Positions 34,151-45,495 of a stretch of DNA of 64,000 nt are shown here, in pieces (positions within the stretch are counted from its first letter, which is position 1; every line of letters begins with the position of its first letter). The position numbers and the translations under genes were made by a program. The notes under the pieces are model-generated. The model worked only from the letters and a program-made list of their open reading frames with translations, made no database searches and had not been told where the DNA came from. The DNA comes from Cryptomeria japonica (taxonomy: Eukaryota > Streptophyta > Pinopsida > Cupressales > Cupressaceae): assembly GCF_030272615.1 (NCBI RefSeq), contig NC_081406.1:400596939-400660938 (forward strand). Reading direction: 5' to 3'.

Positions 34151-35780
34151 TGTGGCAGTTGATGAAGGTGTCACAGATGAGGAATCAGAAGATGAAGAGA
34201 ATGAAGACATTGTGTTTGTTGTTGTAAAGAAAGATGTGGCAGACAAGAAGGCTCTTGTCTCCTGGTTTGATAATTTCAATGAGTGGATCATTGATAGTGG
34301 TTGTTCTCACCATATGACAAGTGACCAAAGAAAGTTTCTATCCTTGGAGGAGTATGATGGTGGTGTGGTTCGCTTTGGTAATGATGCACCATGCATGGTC
34401 AAAGGTAGAGGGTCCATCTCTCTGAATGGAAAGAGTAGTGCTGACAATGTGTACTAGGTTGTTGGTCTCAGACACAACCTTCTGAGTGTTGCCCAGCTAA
34501 ATGACAGTGGCCTCACCCTAGAATTCAAGAATGGAGTTTGCAGAATCAAAGGAAAAGATGGTGAATTGGTGGCCACCTGCATGCAGACCAAAGGTAACCT
34601 ATGTCATCTGAATGCAAATATAAGTACATATCTTATAGCTAAGCTTGATGATAGCTGGATATGGCATAGGAGACTCTGCCATGTAAACTTTGATAACATT
34701 GTGAAGGCTAGTAAGATCAAGGCATTTAGAGGGTTGCCGGTGCTAAGCAAAGTGGATAATACCTTGTGCAGAGAGTGTCAATTGGGGAAAATGTCTTCCT
34801 CAACCTTTAGAGGTAAATCTTTCACTGTTGACAACTTGCTTGATCTTATGCATATTGATTTGTGTGGTCCTATGAAAACTAGAAGTGTGCAGGGTGATAG
34901 GTACTTCATGATTCTCACTGATGACTGCTCAAGAATGATGCGGGTCACATTCTTGAAAGACAAGTTTGAAGCTTTTGTGAAATTTAAATCTTTTAGAGCA
35001 TTAGTGGAGAAGGAAAGCGGTAAAAGGATCAAGTGTCTCAGAATTGATCAAGGAGGGGAATTCACTTCCGATGAATTCAACAAGTACTGTGAAGAATTTG
35101 GCATCAAAAGGCAACTATCTATCCCCCAGACTCCATAGCAGAATGGCCTAGTAGAGAGGAATAACCGGACTGTGGTTGAAGTAGCTAGAACCATGTTGAT
35201 TCAAGGAAAGGTAGCTCACACCTTTTGGAGAGAAGCGGTGAGCACTACAATCTACACTATGAACCGGGTACTCATCAAGAAAGGTAAGGACAAAACTCCT
35301 TATGAGTATTGGACTGGTAAGACACCTGTGGTTAGCTACTTTAGGGTATTTGACAGCAAATGTTACATCAAGAGGAGTGAACATCAGGGTAAATTTGAAG
35401 CTAAATGCGATGAGGGAACATTCCTAGGATATTCCACCAAGAGTAAAGCTCTCAAGTGTTACAACAATAGGACTCGGAGAATTATGGAAAGTGTCAATGT
35501 AAGAGTTGATGAATCCTTTGAGAAAACTAAGGAAACCAACAGTGAGCAAGTTGTAAATGAACCAGTTGCAACCTTCTAGGAACCGGTTGTCAGTCAACCA
35601 AGTACCAGTAATAGTGTTCCTGAACCGGTGAATGCTGATACTGATGAAGATGAGAATGAAGAGGAAAAGCAAGAAGAACCAATCAAGACCATTCCTCGGT
35701 ATGTCAAGCTGAATCATGATCCTAAGTAGATCATAGGAGATAAGGATGTAGGAATCCTTACAAGAAGAAAGATCATGGAG
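34151..35780 (+). pseudogene. pol: D pol: protease and integrase
   Basis: Acidic linker, protease EWIIDSGCSHHMTSD, VVGLRHNLLSVAQLNDSG, GAG-pre WHRRLCHVNFDNI and integrase MHIDLCGP (Asp), LRIDQGGEF (Asp) and QNGLVERNNRT (Glu). All three acidic residues survive, with a TAG between the second and third at 35137. The C-terminal part FLGYSTKSKALKCYNNRTRR is followed by an acidic region. Further stops at about 34456, 35577 and 35727. Confidence 0.88.
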
Positions 35781-37314
35781 GAGGAACTTGATCAAAGAGG
35801 CTCATAAAGATGGAGATTGGATCAAGGCAATGGAGGAGGACCTTGACCAGATAGAGAAAAATGGTACATGGTCCTTGGTACCCAGACCAGAGCATAAAAA
35901 TGTCATTGGCACCAAATGGGTTTTCAGAAACAAGTTGAATGAGGATGGCACGGTGATTAAGAATAAAGCCAGATTGGTGTGCAAAGGATATGCTCAAGAA
36001 GAAGGAGAAGACTATGGAGAAACCTTTGCTCCTGTAGCCAGATTGGAAGGAGTTCGTATGCTTCTTGCATATGCAGCTTTTAAAGGGTTCAAATTATATC
36101 AAATGGGTGTAAAATCTGCATTCCTAAATGGTGTACTTGAAGAGGAGGTGTATATAGAGTAACCAGATGGGTTTTCCCTATCTGAAGATAGTGATATGGT
36201 GTGCAGGCTACATAAAGCCTTATATGGTCTAAAGCAAGCACCTAGGGCATGTTATGAGCAGGCACATTCCCATCTTGTGAAGATTGGATTTGAGAGAACA
36301 AGTGAAGATAGCAATATCTACTTGAAGTCTGAAGGAGATCAGATCCTGATCTGTGAGGTTTTTATTGATGACATTATATTTGGTGGAGATGACAAGATGA
36401 GTCATGAGTTTGCTGATGAGATGAAGAAAGAGTTTGAGATGTTACTCATAGGGGAGATTAAGTTCTTCATTGGACTACAGATCCAACAGATGAAAGATGG
36501 AATCTTTATCACTCAGTCCAAATATGTCAAAGAGGTGTTGAAGACCTTTGGCATGGAAGATAGCAAACCGGTTGGTACATCGATGGTGACCGGTTGCAAA
36601 TTGACAAAAGAGGATGATTCCGCATTGATTGATGAGAAGGAATACTGATCAATGATTGGTAAGTTGCATTATGTAGTGCATAGTAGACCGGATATTGCAC
36701 ATGCAGTTGGCATTACTGCAAGGTTCCAGAAAAGTCCAAGAGAATCCCACTTGGTTGAAGTCAAGCGGATTCTTAGGTATCTGAAGGGAACAGTTGACTA
36801 TGGATTGTGGTACCCATACAACAATGATTTCATTCTGAAAGTATTCACAGATGCTGATTGGGCAGGTAATGTGGATGATCGGAAAAGCACAACTGGTGGT
36901 GCATTCTTTCTTGTTGGTAGACTGGTCTCATGGATGAGTAAAAAGCAAACTTGTATCTCTTAGTCTATAGCAGAAGCAGAGTATGTTGTAGCTTTCATGA
37001 ATTGTACTCAGACAATCTAGATGAAGCATGTTTTAAATGGCTTCAAAATCCCTGTATCTGAACCGGTAAGTATATTCTGTGATAACACAAGTGCTATCAA
37101 TATCTCAAAGAATCTGGTTTTACATTCTAGAACCAAGCATTTTAAGCTTAAGTATCATTTCTTGAGGGAAAAGGTTCAGAATAAAGAGATTGCACTAGAA
37201 CATGTTTCCAGTAAGGAGCAGTTAGCAGCCATATTCACCAAGCCTCTCCCAAAGACTACATTTGTGCATTTAAGAGGTGAATTGGGGGTACTGCCCCTTC
37301 AAGAGGTGAACTAA
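35781..37314 (+). pseudogene. pol: D pol: reverse transcriptase and RNase H
   Basis: After a frameshift near 35780: [17 protein letters not shown], then [13 protein letters not shown], where the usual QMDVK catalytic Asp is Gly. Then GLKQAPRACYEQ and [12 protein letters not shown] (Asp pair kept). RNase H: FTDADWAGNVDDRKSTTGGAFF, CDNTSAINISKN and IFTKPLPKTTF. Stops at about 36160, 36646, 36961 and 37018. The protein ends at 37314. Confidence 0.88.
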
Positions 37315-37544
37315 AAGTATTTGTTCCACATCAGTCAGGTATTGCATAGTCAAAATTTTTGTTGATTGATGTGTCAAAGGATGCTACTCCTCAGGGGGAG
37401 CAACATAATGGAACAGGGATTCTTGTGCCTCCACTTTGGAATTGTTGTCAAAGGGGGAGAAGGAGTGAAGCGGAAAAGGTATGTGTAGAAAATGGGGGAG
37501 AAGATGTGAAGCGAAGAGATATCTTTGTATATTGCCATCAATAC

Positions 37545-37557
37545 CAAAGGGGGAGAT
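37545..37557 (+). promoter_or_regulatory. D polypurine tract
   Basis: AAAGGGGGAGAT directly before the 3' LTR. Three further purine blocks precede it (about 37392 CAGGGGGAGCA, 37451 AAAGGGGGAGAAGG, 37492 ATGGGGGAGAAG) in the 240-base 3' leader, which holds no gene. Confidence 0.85.
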
Positions 37558-39167
37558 TGTTGGAATTATGTGAACCATTATAAGGGCATAATGATATTGT
37601 ATGTTGTCATTGATGTCAATATGTGATATGAATTGAATCGGCATATGTGATATGTGATATGTGAGAAGAGAGAATCGACATATGTGTGAATTGGTATATA
37701 TGCCAAAGTGAAGCAGTGTATTTGCTCAAGGTGAACTGGCATGTAGTTATGGGAACCGGCACATGGAAGCATTGTATGGCTACCGGTTGGTAGGTAGTTT
37801 CCACTTCAGGATTTTTGGTTGGAGTACCTCAAGCCTGTGTGACTCAATCAGTGATCTTTGTGTGATGAGTTAGCAGTATAATAGAGAATAGGTTGTGTTG
37901 CCACGTAAGCCCTGTGCGCGTGAAGGATCTTGCATGAAGAAGTCTATTCCTATCTACCTCGGGAATGTGCAAAGTTTGTCAAATAGTGATAACGCGTGAT
38001 GGGTTATTAGCCACCATGAAATCGGTGGATAATGGATGATGGAGAATGTCTTGAGATCGATTCAAGATTGTTGCATTTAATGCAGTATGATTCAACGGTC
38101 AGGATTGAACCACTTGAATTGCTTAACCTAACAGATTTAGGGTTTAGGGTTTTTGCTACTAACCTATCTATTACCTATAAGGTCAATGTTTTGTTTCTTT
38201 CTAAGGTTGTTGGAAAAACTTATGTGTGTGTATCCAAGGGAAGTGATACATGATTCTTGCCACACCAAAGGAGAGAAGAGATACCTGCAAAGTGAATGTG
38301 TAGAAGGTGAAGAGGAGCCAAAATGGATCTGCATTAGCATTGAGTAATGTTACTAGATCATTGTAATTCCTGTTGATCTTTAACCACTTCAACAGTTGTG
38401 AAATCCCTTAACAGGGTAGCCTTAACCGGCTTGATACAAATCCCTTAACAGGGTAGCTTTAATTGGCTTGATTCAAATCCCTTAACAGGGTAACTCGAAG
38501 TTATTGAGTTTTGGGAAGCTATAGAGCTCTGGAGATCCTTTAGCTATTAAGTTCTTGAAATCCTCTAACAAGGTAACCCTAACCGGGTTTAACCCTTAAC
38601 CAGATATTGTAGCCATCCCTTAACCGAGTGATCCCTAACAGGATCGGTTCCTAGCAGAACCTATTGTAATGTCTTTAACCGGATAAGGCTCCTAACATAG
38701 CGGACTTCTAAAGAGTTCAAAAGTAGCTTGTGGGTATTCATCCCCATCGTGGTTTTTCCCAGTTGGGTTTCCACGTGAAAAATATGTGTGTCATGTGTGA
38801 TGCTTTTATCTTGTGATGCTTTCTTATTACCTATTGAGCATATGATGGTTCTATGTTTTATGCCTGTCTATAAAACATATTGAACTAACTATTGTGAAGA
38901 TCTGATGATAGTTTACCTGTTCATGCATGAGGGTGTAATGGTACTATAGTATTGACCTAAGAGGAAAGCTTAGTGAGTGACCGGTTTATGATTGTTTTAG
39001 TTATTCTAGGTCTTACCTATTGCACTCTGTTTCAACTACTATCACTACTTGCCAGTCACTTGGAGTATTTGTTGTCAAACTAGTTTTTGACTGTATTTTT
39101 GTTTGTACTGATTCACCCCCCCCTCTCAGTACCATTTTGGTACTATTCGTTCATCATTGAGCTATCA
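37558..39167 (+). repeat. D 3' LTR
   Basis: TGTTGGAATTATG ... GAGCTATCA, 1610 bases, followed by TSD GGTTC. Same internal landmarks as the 5' LTR. Short frames on both strands inside it are not genes. Confidence 0.93.
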
Positions 39168-40500
39168 GGTTCTGTCCATTTTGGTGACAACTCCTCCATC
39201 AAGATTAAAGGTCATGGTACATTCAATATTGATGGCATGCTTAAGGCTCATGATGTGTACTACATGGAAGGAATGAAGCATAATCTACAAAGTGTAAGTC
39301 AAATGTGTGACAAAGAGTATAAGTTCACATTTGACTCTACCAGTTGTCAGATAAGAAAGCAGAGTACCGGTCAGGTTGTGCCAAAAGGAAAGAGAACAAA
39401 TGGTAATGTTTACAATCTAAAGGAATTCTATGAGTCCTAATGCATGATGGGACAAGTTGATGAGAGCTAGTTATGGCACGAGAGATTAGGTCATGTGAAC
39501 TTTGACAATCTGATGAAGATAAGTAAGAACCGGTATGTAAGAAATATTCCAAAAATAACAAAACCAACAAATACTTTTTGTGATGAATGTATGGTTAGCA
39601 AATCAAAGTAAGTTTCAAATAAAAAGAGTACAATACTTCAAGACCTCTAGAATTAGTGCATACAGATCTATGTGGGCCATCAAGGACAAGGGCTCTGACC
39701 GGTGAGAGATACTTCATGTTGTTTATTGATGACTACTCAAGGATGACTTGGGTGACATTTTTGCATGGAAAATCATAGGAATTTGAAAGATTCAAGATAT
39801 TCAGAAGGATGGTTGAAAATGATAGTGGACACTGGTTGAAGTGTTTAAGATGAAACTAGGGTGGAGAATATTCTTCAAATGAGTTTATTGACTACTGTGA
39901 GAAACATGGAATCTAGAGACAATATTCAGTAGCAAGAACACCACAACAAAATGGTGTGGCAGAAAGGAAGAATAGGATAGTAAAAGAAATGGCTAGAAAA
40001 ATGTTGAATGAAGCTAGCTTATCAGATACATACTAGAAGGAAGCAATTCATACTGCTCTCTATACATTAAACCGGGTACAACTAAGAGTGAACAATAGAA
40101 TGACTCCCTATGAGTTATGGTACAACTGGAAACCAACACTCAAGCATTTTAGAGTGTGTGGAAGTAAGTGCTTCATCAAGAGAGATGCAGATGGATTAGG
40201 AAGTTTTCATTCCAAAAGTGATGAAGGAATCTTCTTGGGCTACTCAACCAAGAGAAAAGCCTACAAATGCTACAACAAGAATTTGAGAAAAATGGTTGAT
40301 AGTATAAACGTGAGAATAGATGACGACCTACATAAGAAAGAATCATCACCGACACCCAATATTGATGTTTCAGATGATGAGAATGTAGATCAATCTAAAA
40401 ATGGACTAGTAGAGGAAGCACCAAGCAAGAACTCCAACTGGTATGTGTAGAAGAACCATCCAAAAGAATAGATCATAGGAGATAAAAATGAAGGTGTGTA
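39168..40500 (+). pseudogene. pol: F pol: end of protease region, GAG-pre and integrase
   Basis: Continues F after D: VHFGDNSSIKIKGHGTFNIDG, YYMEGMKHNLQSVSQMC, GAG-pre LWHERLGHVNFDNLMK, then an integrase scattered over frames. Recognisable pieces include HTDLCGPSRT-like sequence near 39660, DDYSRMTW near 39727, QQNGVAERKNR near 39945 and LRVNNRMTPYELWY at about 40080. The C-terminal part FLGYSTKRKAYKCYNKNLRK is open at 40088-40450. Heavily frameshifted. Confidence 0.8.
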
Positions 40501-42099
40501 AACAAGAAGAAGACTAGCCCGAAACGATGAGAAGGTAAATTTCTGCCTCATGACAAAACTAGAACCAAATTTTTTGATGAAGCTAGCAAAAGTGAGAAAT
40601 GGGTAGATGCCATGGATGAAAAGTTGACACAAATTGAGAAGAATCAAACATGGAAACTTGTTCCTAGACTGGCAAACAAGAATGTCATAGGTACCAATTG
40701 GGTCTACCGAATTAAGATGAATGAAGAAGGCATGATAATTTGGCATAAACAATGTTAGTTTGCAAAAGGTATACTCAAGTGGAAGGTATTGACTTTGGAG
40801 AAACCTTTGCATCGGTTGCTAGGTTAGAGGCAATAAGAATGTTTTTATCATTCTCTGCCTATAAAGGTTACAAAGTCTACCAAATGGACGTCCAATCTAC
40901 CTTTTTGAATGGTAACCTTAAAGAAGAGGTATATATGAAACAACCAGAGGGTTATCTTTTACATGATAATGAGAGTTTTATATGCCTATTGAAGAAAGCT
41001 TTGTATGGTATGAAGCAGGCTCCCAGAGCATGGTATTCCCGGTTGCATAAATACTTGAAGGACCAAGGCTTCCATAAAGGGAATGCAGGCAGTAATTTGT
41101 ATGTCAAGGTAAATGGAGATCACATGATTATAGTGGTTGTATATGTGGATGATATTATCTTTGGTGGAGACAAGGACATCATGTGCAAACAATTTGTAGA
41201 TTAGATGAAGACATAATTTGAGATGTCCATGTTGGGTGAGTTGTCTTATTTTCTTGGTTTGCAGATCTCACAGTAGGAGAAAATAATTTTCATCTCCCAA
41301 ACCAAGTATGCGAAAGACATGTTGAATAAATTTCAAATGGAGGACAACAAACCGATAATTATTCCCATGATTATCAGTTGTAAATTGAGAAAAATAGATG
41401 AGTCACCAGAAGAGAAAACACTGTATAGGTCTATGATTGGTAGTCTGTTATATTTAACAGCATCGAGACCAGATATTGTACAAGTTGTTTGCATGGTAGC
41501 AAGATTACAAGATGATCCCAAGCAGTCTCACCTAAATGCAGTCAGAAGAATCTTCAAATATTTGCAAGGAACTATCAACTATGGCTTGTGGTATCCAAAG
41601 AAAGGAGACTTCTCTTTGTAGGCTTATATTGATGTAGATTGGGCATGAAGTATTGATGACTAGAAAAGTACAAGTGGGGGTTCTTTCTAGTTAGGTGACC
41701 AGTTAGTATCATGGCACAACAAGAAGCAAGACTTGGTGTCATTATCCACTGCTAAGGCTGAGTATATAGTTGTTGCTACATGTTGCTCATAAGTGCTTTG
41801 GATGAAGCAGACATTGAAGGACATATAGGTGGAGATACCGGATCCTATTCCAATCCGGTGTTATAACTCAAGGGCAATCAATGTACATTTCCAAGAATCC
41901 AGTAACACACTTGAGAACAAAACACATTGCAATCAAGTCTCACTTCTTGAGGGAGAAGGTAGCTGACAAGGAAGTCATTGTTGATTATGTTCCCACTGGT
42001 GAGTAGATTGCTCACATATTTACCAAGCCACTTCCTTTGGGCCCATTTGAGTATTTAAGACAAAATATGGGAGTAATCCCCCCATCCAGAAACACTTAA
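40501..42099 (+). pseudogene. pol: F pol: reverse transcriptase and RNase H
   Basis: [20 protein letters not shown] and [14 protein letters not shown] keep both RT catalytic motifs in one 150-codon open stretch (40752-41204). Stops follow, then SMIGSLLYLTASRPDIVQVV and RIFKYLQGTINYGLWYPKK. RNase H (AYIDVDWA, DDQKSTSGG-like with TAG, STAKAEYIVVA) contains several stops and a frameshift near 41870. The tail IFTKPLPLGPFEYLRQNMGV ends at 42099. Confidence 0.83.
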
Positions 42100-42231
42100 A
42101 TGTGAAGGAGGATATATTTGTCCTAATTGGATGTAGACAAGGGAGAGATTATTGGTTCAGACTAAGGTTCCCTTTTCCATTGTTGTCAAAGGGGGAGAGA
42201 AACCAGAATAGATAATGTTGACATCAATGCC

Positions 42232-42243
42232 AAAGGGGGAGAT
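42232..42243 (+). promoter_or_regulatory. F polypurine tract
   Basis: AAAGGGGGAGAT directly before the 3' LTR; a second block AAAGGGGGAGAGAAA lies at 42188-42202. Confidence 0.85.
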
Positions 42244-45200
42244 TGTTGGCATTGAGTTGTCATTGATGTCAACCGGTATTGCAGGTTACTACCGGTAGGG
42301 TTTGTCAACCCGGTATGAAGAATATTGAACTGACATAAGAAAGATTGACATGAAGGCTTGTCAACTGGTATGGTGGAAGACAAGTAGGTATTGGGACTGT
42401 CAGTGACATCATTGGTAAAAGGTGATATGAAGTTGTGTGTTGGCATGACCAGTTGTTTGCTTGTGATAATGTTTGTGATAAAGAGGTAGAATGACAAAAA
42501 GATCACAAACCACCAGAGGTGAAGTTGTGCTACCGGTGTAGTGTGCACTACCAATTAGCAGAAGCAGAAGGTCTCACCAGTTAGGGCTTGTGCCAGTATG
42601 ATTTTGTTGTATGTTTGAGTTTAAACTGACCTTTTGTTGGTGAGCTGAGTGTATGTCGATGTTATACCACATGGAGATGAGGTGGCAAGAATGTAGATAT
42701 CGGTGAAGTGTCTATCGATATGGTTGTTGGAATGGTTAGTTGATATTAAATGAAACAACCACAAATCATGGGTTGATAATAGATCAATGCGGCTCGAGCA
42801 AGAAAGAATGACAAAGAAAGGTAAGGGAGTTGTTGGTGCCTAGATCAAAGCAAGGAAATTGGATTGCAAGAGACCCTTGAGAAGGAAACAATTGGGTCAT
42901 AAATGAGTTGACAAATTTCAAGGCTGGAAATCATGGTTAGGTTTGCTATTTTTGGCAAACACACTTTGGAAAAGATGGAAAACATGTGATGGATTATTCC
43001 TCCAATGTAGGTGTGTGATCCAAGGCAGATCAGATCAGATTGGATGCATATTTGGTCGATAGAAGGAAACCCTAGCCACCCTCTATTTGAATTGGGTTAT
43101 GGTGGGAAAGCTTTAGTTTAAATATAGCGACCTAAGATAGATAGTAGTGTCATTGAAGAGTGAAGGAGAGTGTGAAATTAATGTTTGAGAGTCAAAGAGA
43201 TAAACATTTGAAGTGTTTATGAGTGAAGACTATACCGAAAGGGAGAAGCAGGGTAAACCGATGTAAGGAATAAACTGGCAAAGTAAGCATAGAATACAAA
43301 GGTGAAAATATGAAGGAAACAATATCCGATAGAGAGTAATCAAGTGCGATTTGATTTTAGAAGAATAGAGGGAGAGAAGATTAAGAAGAGTTAGAATCAT
43401 CAGAAAGGCTGAGTTGCAGTGTGTATTGAGCTAATACAAATTGGTAAGTTAGAAACCGATAGTGCAAAACTTCATTTGCAACAAGGATCTCTAGTGCAAG
43501 AGCACCTCATCAACAAGCCATTCATGACCCTGAGGATGAAGACTAGGATCATTAGGATGTGTTAGTGTGTCTTGTGTTTCATGCCCATGTCACCAATTAG
43601 GCAATTTGAGAAGCCAATTGGGACAATGTGGTAAAAAGGGGTAATAGATGGTTTAGATTCATTTTTAATAGGTTTTAGACATCTTTTATGTGTGTTTGTT
43701 TGGTCCATGTGTGTGGATCCCAACTTTAGGAAGTATGGCAACTTTTTGAGCAAAATTCCCAAAAAATGCAACTTTTGAGTGCAAAAGTGCAACTTTTTGT
43801 AAATCAGTTGGAGAAGCCTTTCAATGGCTCCAACCTACTCCAAATTAGGTGGGAAATCATTGGAAAGTTTTATAATCCTTGTGGGAATGATTCCCAAGGT
43901 TTCTGTGATTGGAGTTGGAGTTTGATAATTAGTAATACACAAAATACTACAGTTTTCCCAAAAATTTTGAGTTTATAGGTGTTGTACGTGACTGTATAGA
44001 TTGATTTAAACCCCACCATACATGGAGTAGATAGGGAGATGAAATATATTTCTTTTAGTGGTAGTCTATGGTCTTAATCATTCTGGAGTAGAGAGAACCC
44101 TCCATTTTACTGACTGTGACCCGAAAAGTGAGGGCTTGGAGAGGGTTTTGAACCAAAATGGCTTTATCTTGCACTCCAGGCCATTAGAAGACTCTTCCTT
44201 TGGAGGGATGTAGGATAACCCTTTTTATTTTAGTTTTTTCATATTTTGTTACAGGGGAGTCCTTGTTGTGTGGAGAAAAGAACAGATTTAGGTAGGCGTT
44301 TCTATGTGACTACCTAGGACAAGTTTTAGGACAGTCATCATAATTTGTCAGTGATGGATTCCTGCACTACCCCCCACATGCCCATTAAGGTGATTCTTCA
44401 TTTGGTCTACCAGTAAAGGTAGGTTCTTTGGAAAATAGGGCTAATTGCCCCTATTAGGTCTCTTAGCCTCTAAAGGGAGCATACCTTATATTTGCAAATC
44501 TGACCAAAAATTTTTGGGGATCAATATATCTTCCAAAAGGGTGTCTGAAATGATAAGTTTTTTGTAGGGGTGTGTGGGATATTTTTGAGTTAAGGCCAAA
44601 ACACTGGTACAGGAGGGCTACTAGCCGAAGGGGTAGGTTTAAAAAGGAGGTATAAGGATTTGATGGCCAAGATAAAAAAAAGTTATTGAAAGAGGTCTTA
44701 GATGCTATGTGTGGACCAAATAAAAAATCCCAAGGAGTAGGGATCACTGGTAAGGTAGTTTTAAAGATTTGAAGCCTTTTACTCATCTTGAGTAGGCTCA
44801 TGACTAGTGAGTGTGTGAGTAGTTTCATCCAAGGTGTAGAGTCCTTCCTTGTAGGACCCTTGTGAGTAGTTGAAGGGTCACTAGCCTAACCCTATTTGGG
44901 CTTGTTATTAGGAGTTTGGGTAGGCCTCTACATCAATCTCATTTATATAATTGAGTTTTAATATTATTTTCATTGAGTAGGTGCTTAGTGCAGGGTTGTA
45001 GTTCCTCTAGGTTGTAGCCTATAAATTGTGCAGGAGTTGGTGGTCCTTTGAGTCAGTGCTCATAAATTAGGGGTTGGCTCTCCTTGGGTTGGTGCCCTAA
45101 AATTGTAATCAGAACTTTTACATTGCGAGGTTGGATTGGAGGAGAAGATCTCCAACAACTATTCTCACTGAGGTTTCTCCCACATTGGGTTTTCCTTGTA

Positions 45201-45398
45201 TATCTGGTGTTGTGTGATGCATTCTTGTGTATGAGTTATATTGATGTTATGGAAAATCATTTCACACACTTAGTCTACACTATTTGGGCTACCGGTTAGC
45301 ACTAAGATTGTTTTATCTAGTATAGGTATATCTTTGTTGAAGAAAAAGTGTTTAAATCACTGATTCACCCCCCTCTTAGTGATCCATTGTGTCCAATA
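42244..45398 (+). repeat. F 3' LTR (split by a 1.44 kb insert)
   Basis: Starts TGTTGGCATTGAG and ends ...TGTCCAATA before the GTTGT TSD. It matches the 5' LTR throughout except for 43492-44935, which is inserted. Inside it are the wrapped CCCACATTGGGTTTTCC motif (about 45178-45196) and GATTCACCCCCCTCTTAG (about 45362-45380). Confidence 0.88.
43492..44935 (+). mobile_element. 1444-bp unclassified insert in the F 3' LTR
   Basis: Absent from the 5' LTR of F at the matching point; flanked by ATCTC on both sides (43487-43491 and 44936-44940). It ends ...CTACATCA and begins TAGTGCAAGAGC. From 43559 it reads TGTTAGTGTG, a more LTR-like start preceded by a short acidic tail (HDPEDED then TAG). It is either a solo LTR with a mutated start or an LTR with a scrap of internal sequence. 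No convincing gene inside; frames at 43562-43978 and 44463-44828 are unsupported. Confidence 0.6.
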
Positions 45399-45403
45399 GT
45401 TGT
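45399..45403. repeat. F target-site duplication, right copy (GTTGT)
   Basis: Exact partner of 11699-11703. Confidence 0.85.
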
Positions 45404-45495
45404 GAATATGATGAGCTCTTTGTTTGTGCCCTAGGGTCTGTAGGGTTTGTGTTTGCATCTAAATTTATAGGCTTTCCTTTTTTTTAATAATCAAA

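Larger units (their letters stand above)
31607..39167 (+). mobile_element. Ty1/copia LTR retrotransposon D, complete
   Basis: Complete plus-strand copia (7561 bp) inserted in the protease region of F. LTRs are 1573 and 1610 bases (TGTTGG...TATCA), with TSD GGTTC, PBS at 33180 and PPT at 37545. One long gag-pol frame from 33249 has about a dozen in-frame stops and a single frameshift near 35780. Its RT lacks a catalytic Asp. Structurally the most complete element in the window; motifs resemble the SIRE-type copia lineage (inference). Confidence 0.93.
11704..45398 (+). mobile_element. Ty1/copia LTR retrotransposon F (host of nested C, D and a 1.4 kb insert)
   Basis: Plus-strand copia bounded by GTTGT TSDs. 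The 5' LTR is 1701 bases; the 3' LTR is 3155, or about 1706 once the 1444-bp insert and its duplicated 5 bases are set aside. Coding order: gag 13480-14345, gag end and protease start 30161-31606, protease to RNase H 39168-42099. C splits it in gag after the first knuckle, and D splits it just downstream of the protease site. Without its guests F would be about 8.9 kb. All parts carry stops; it is inactive. Confidence 0.9.
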
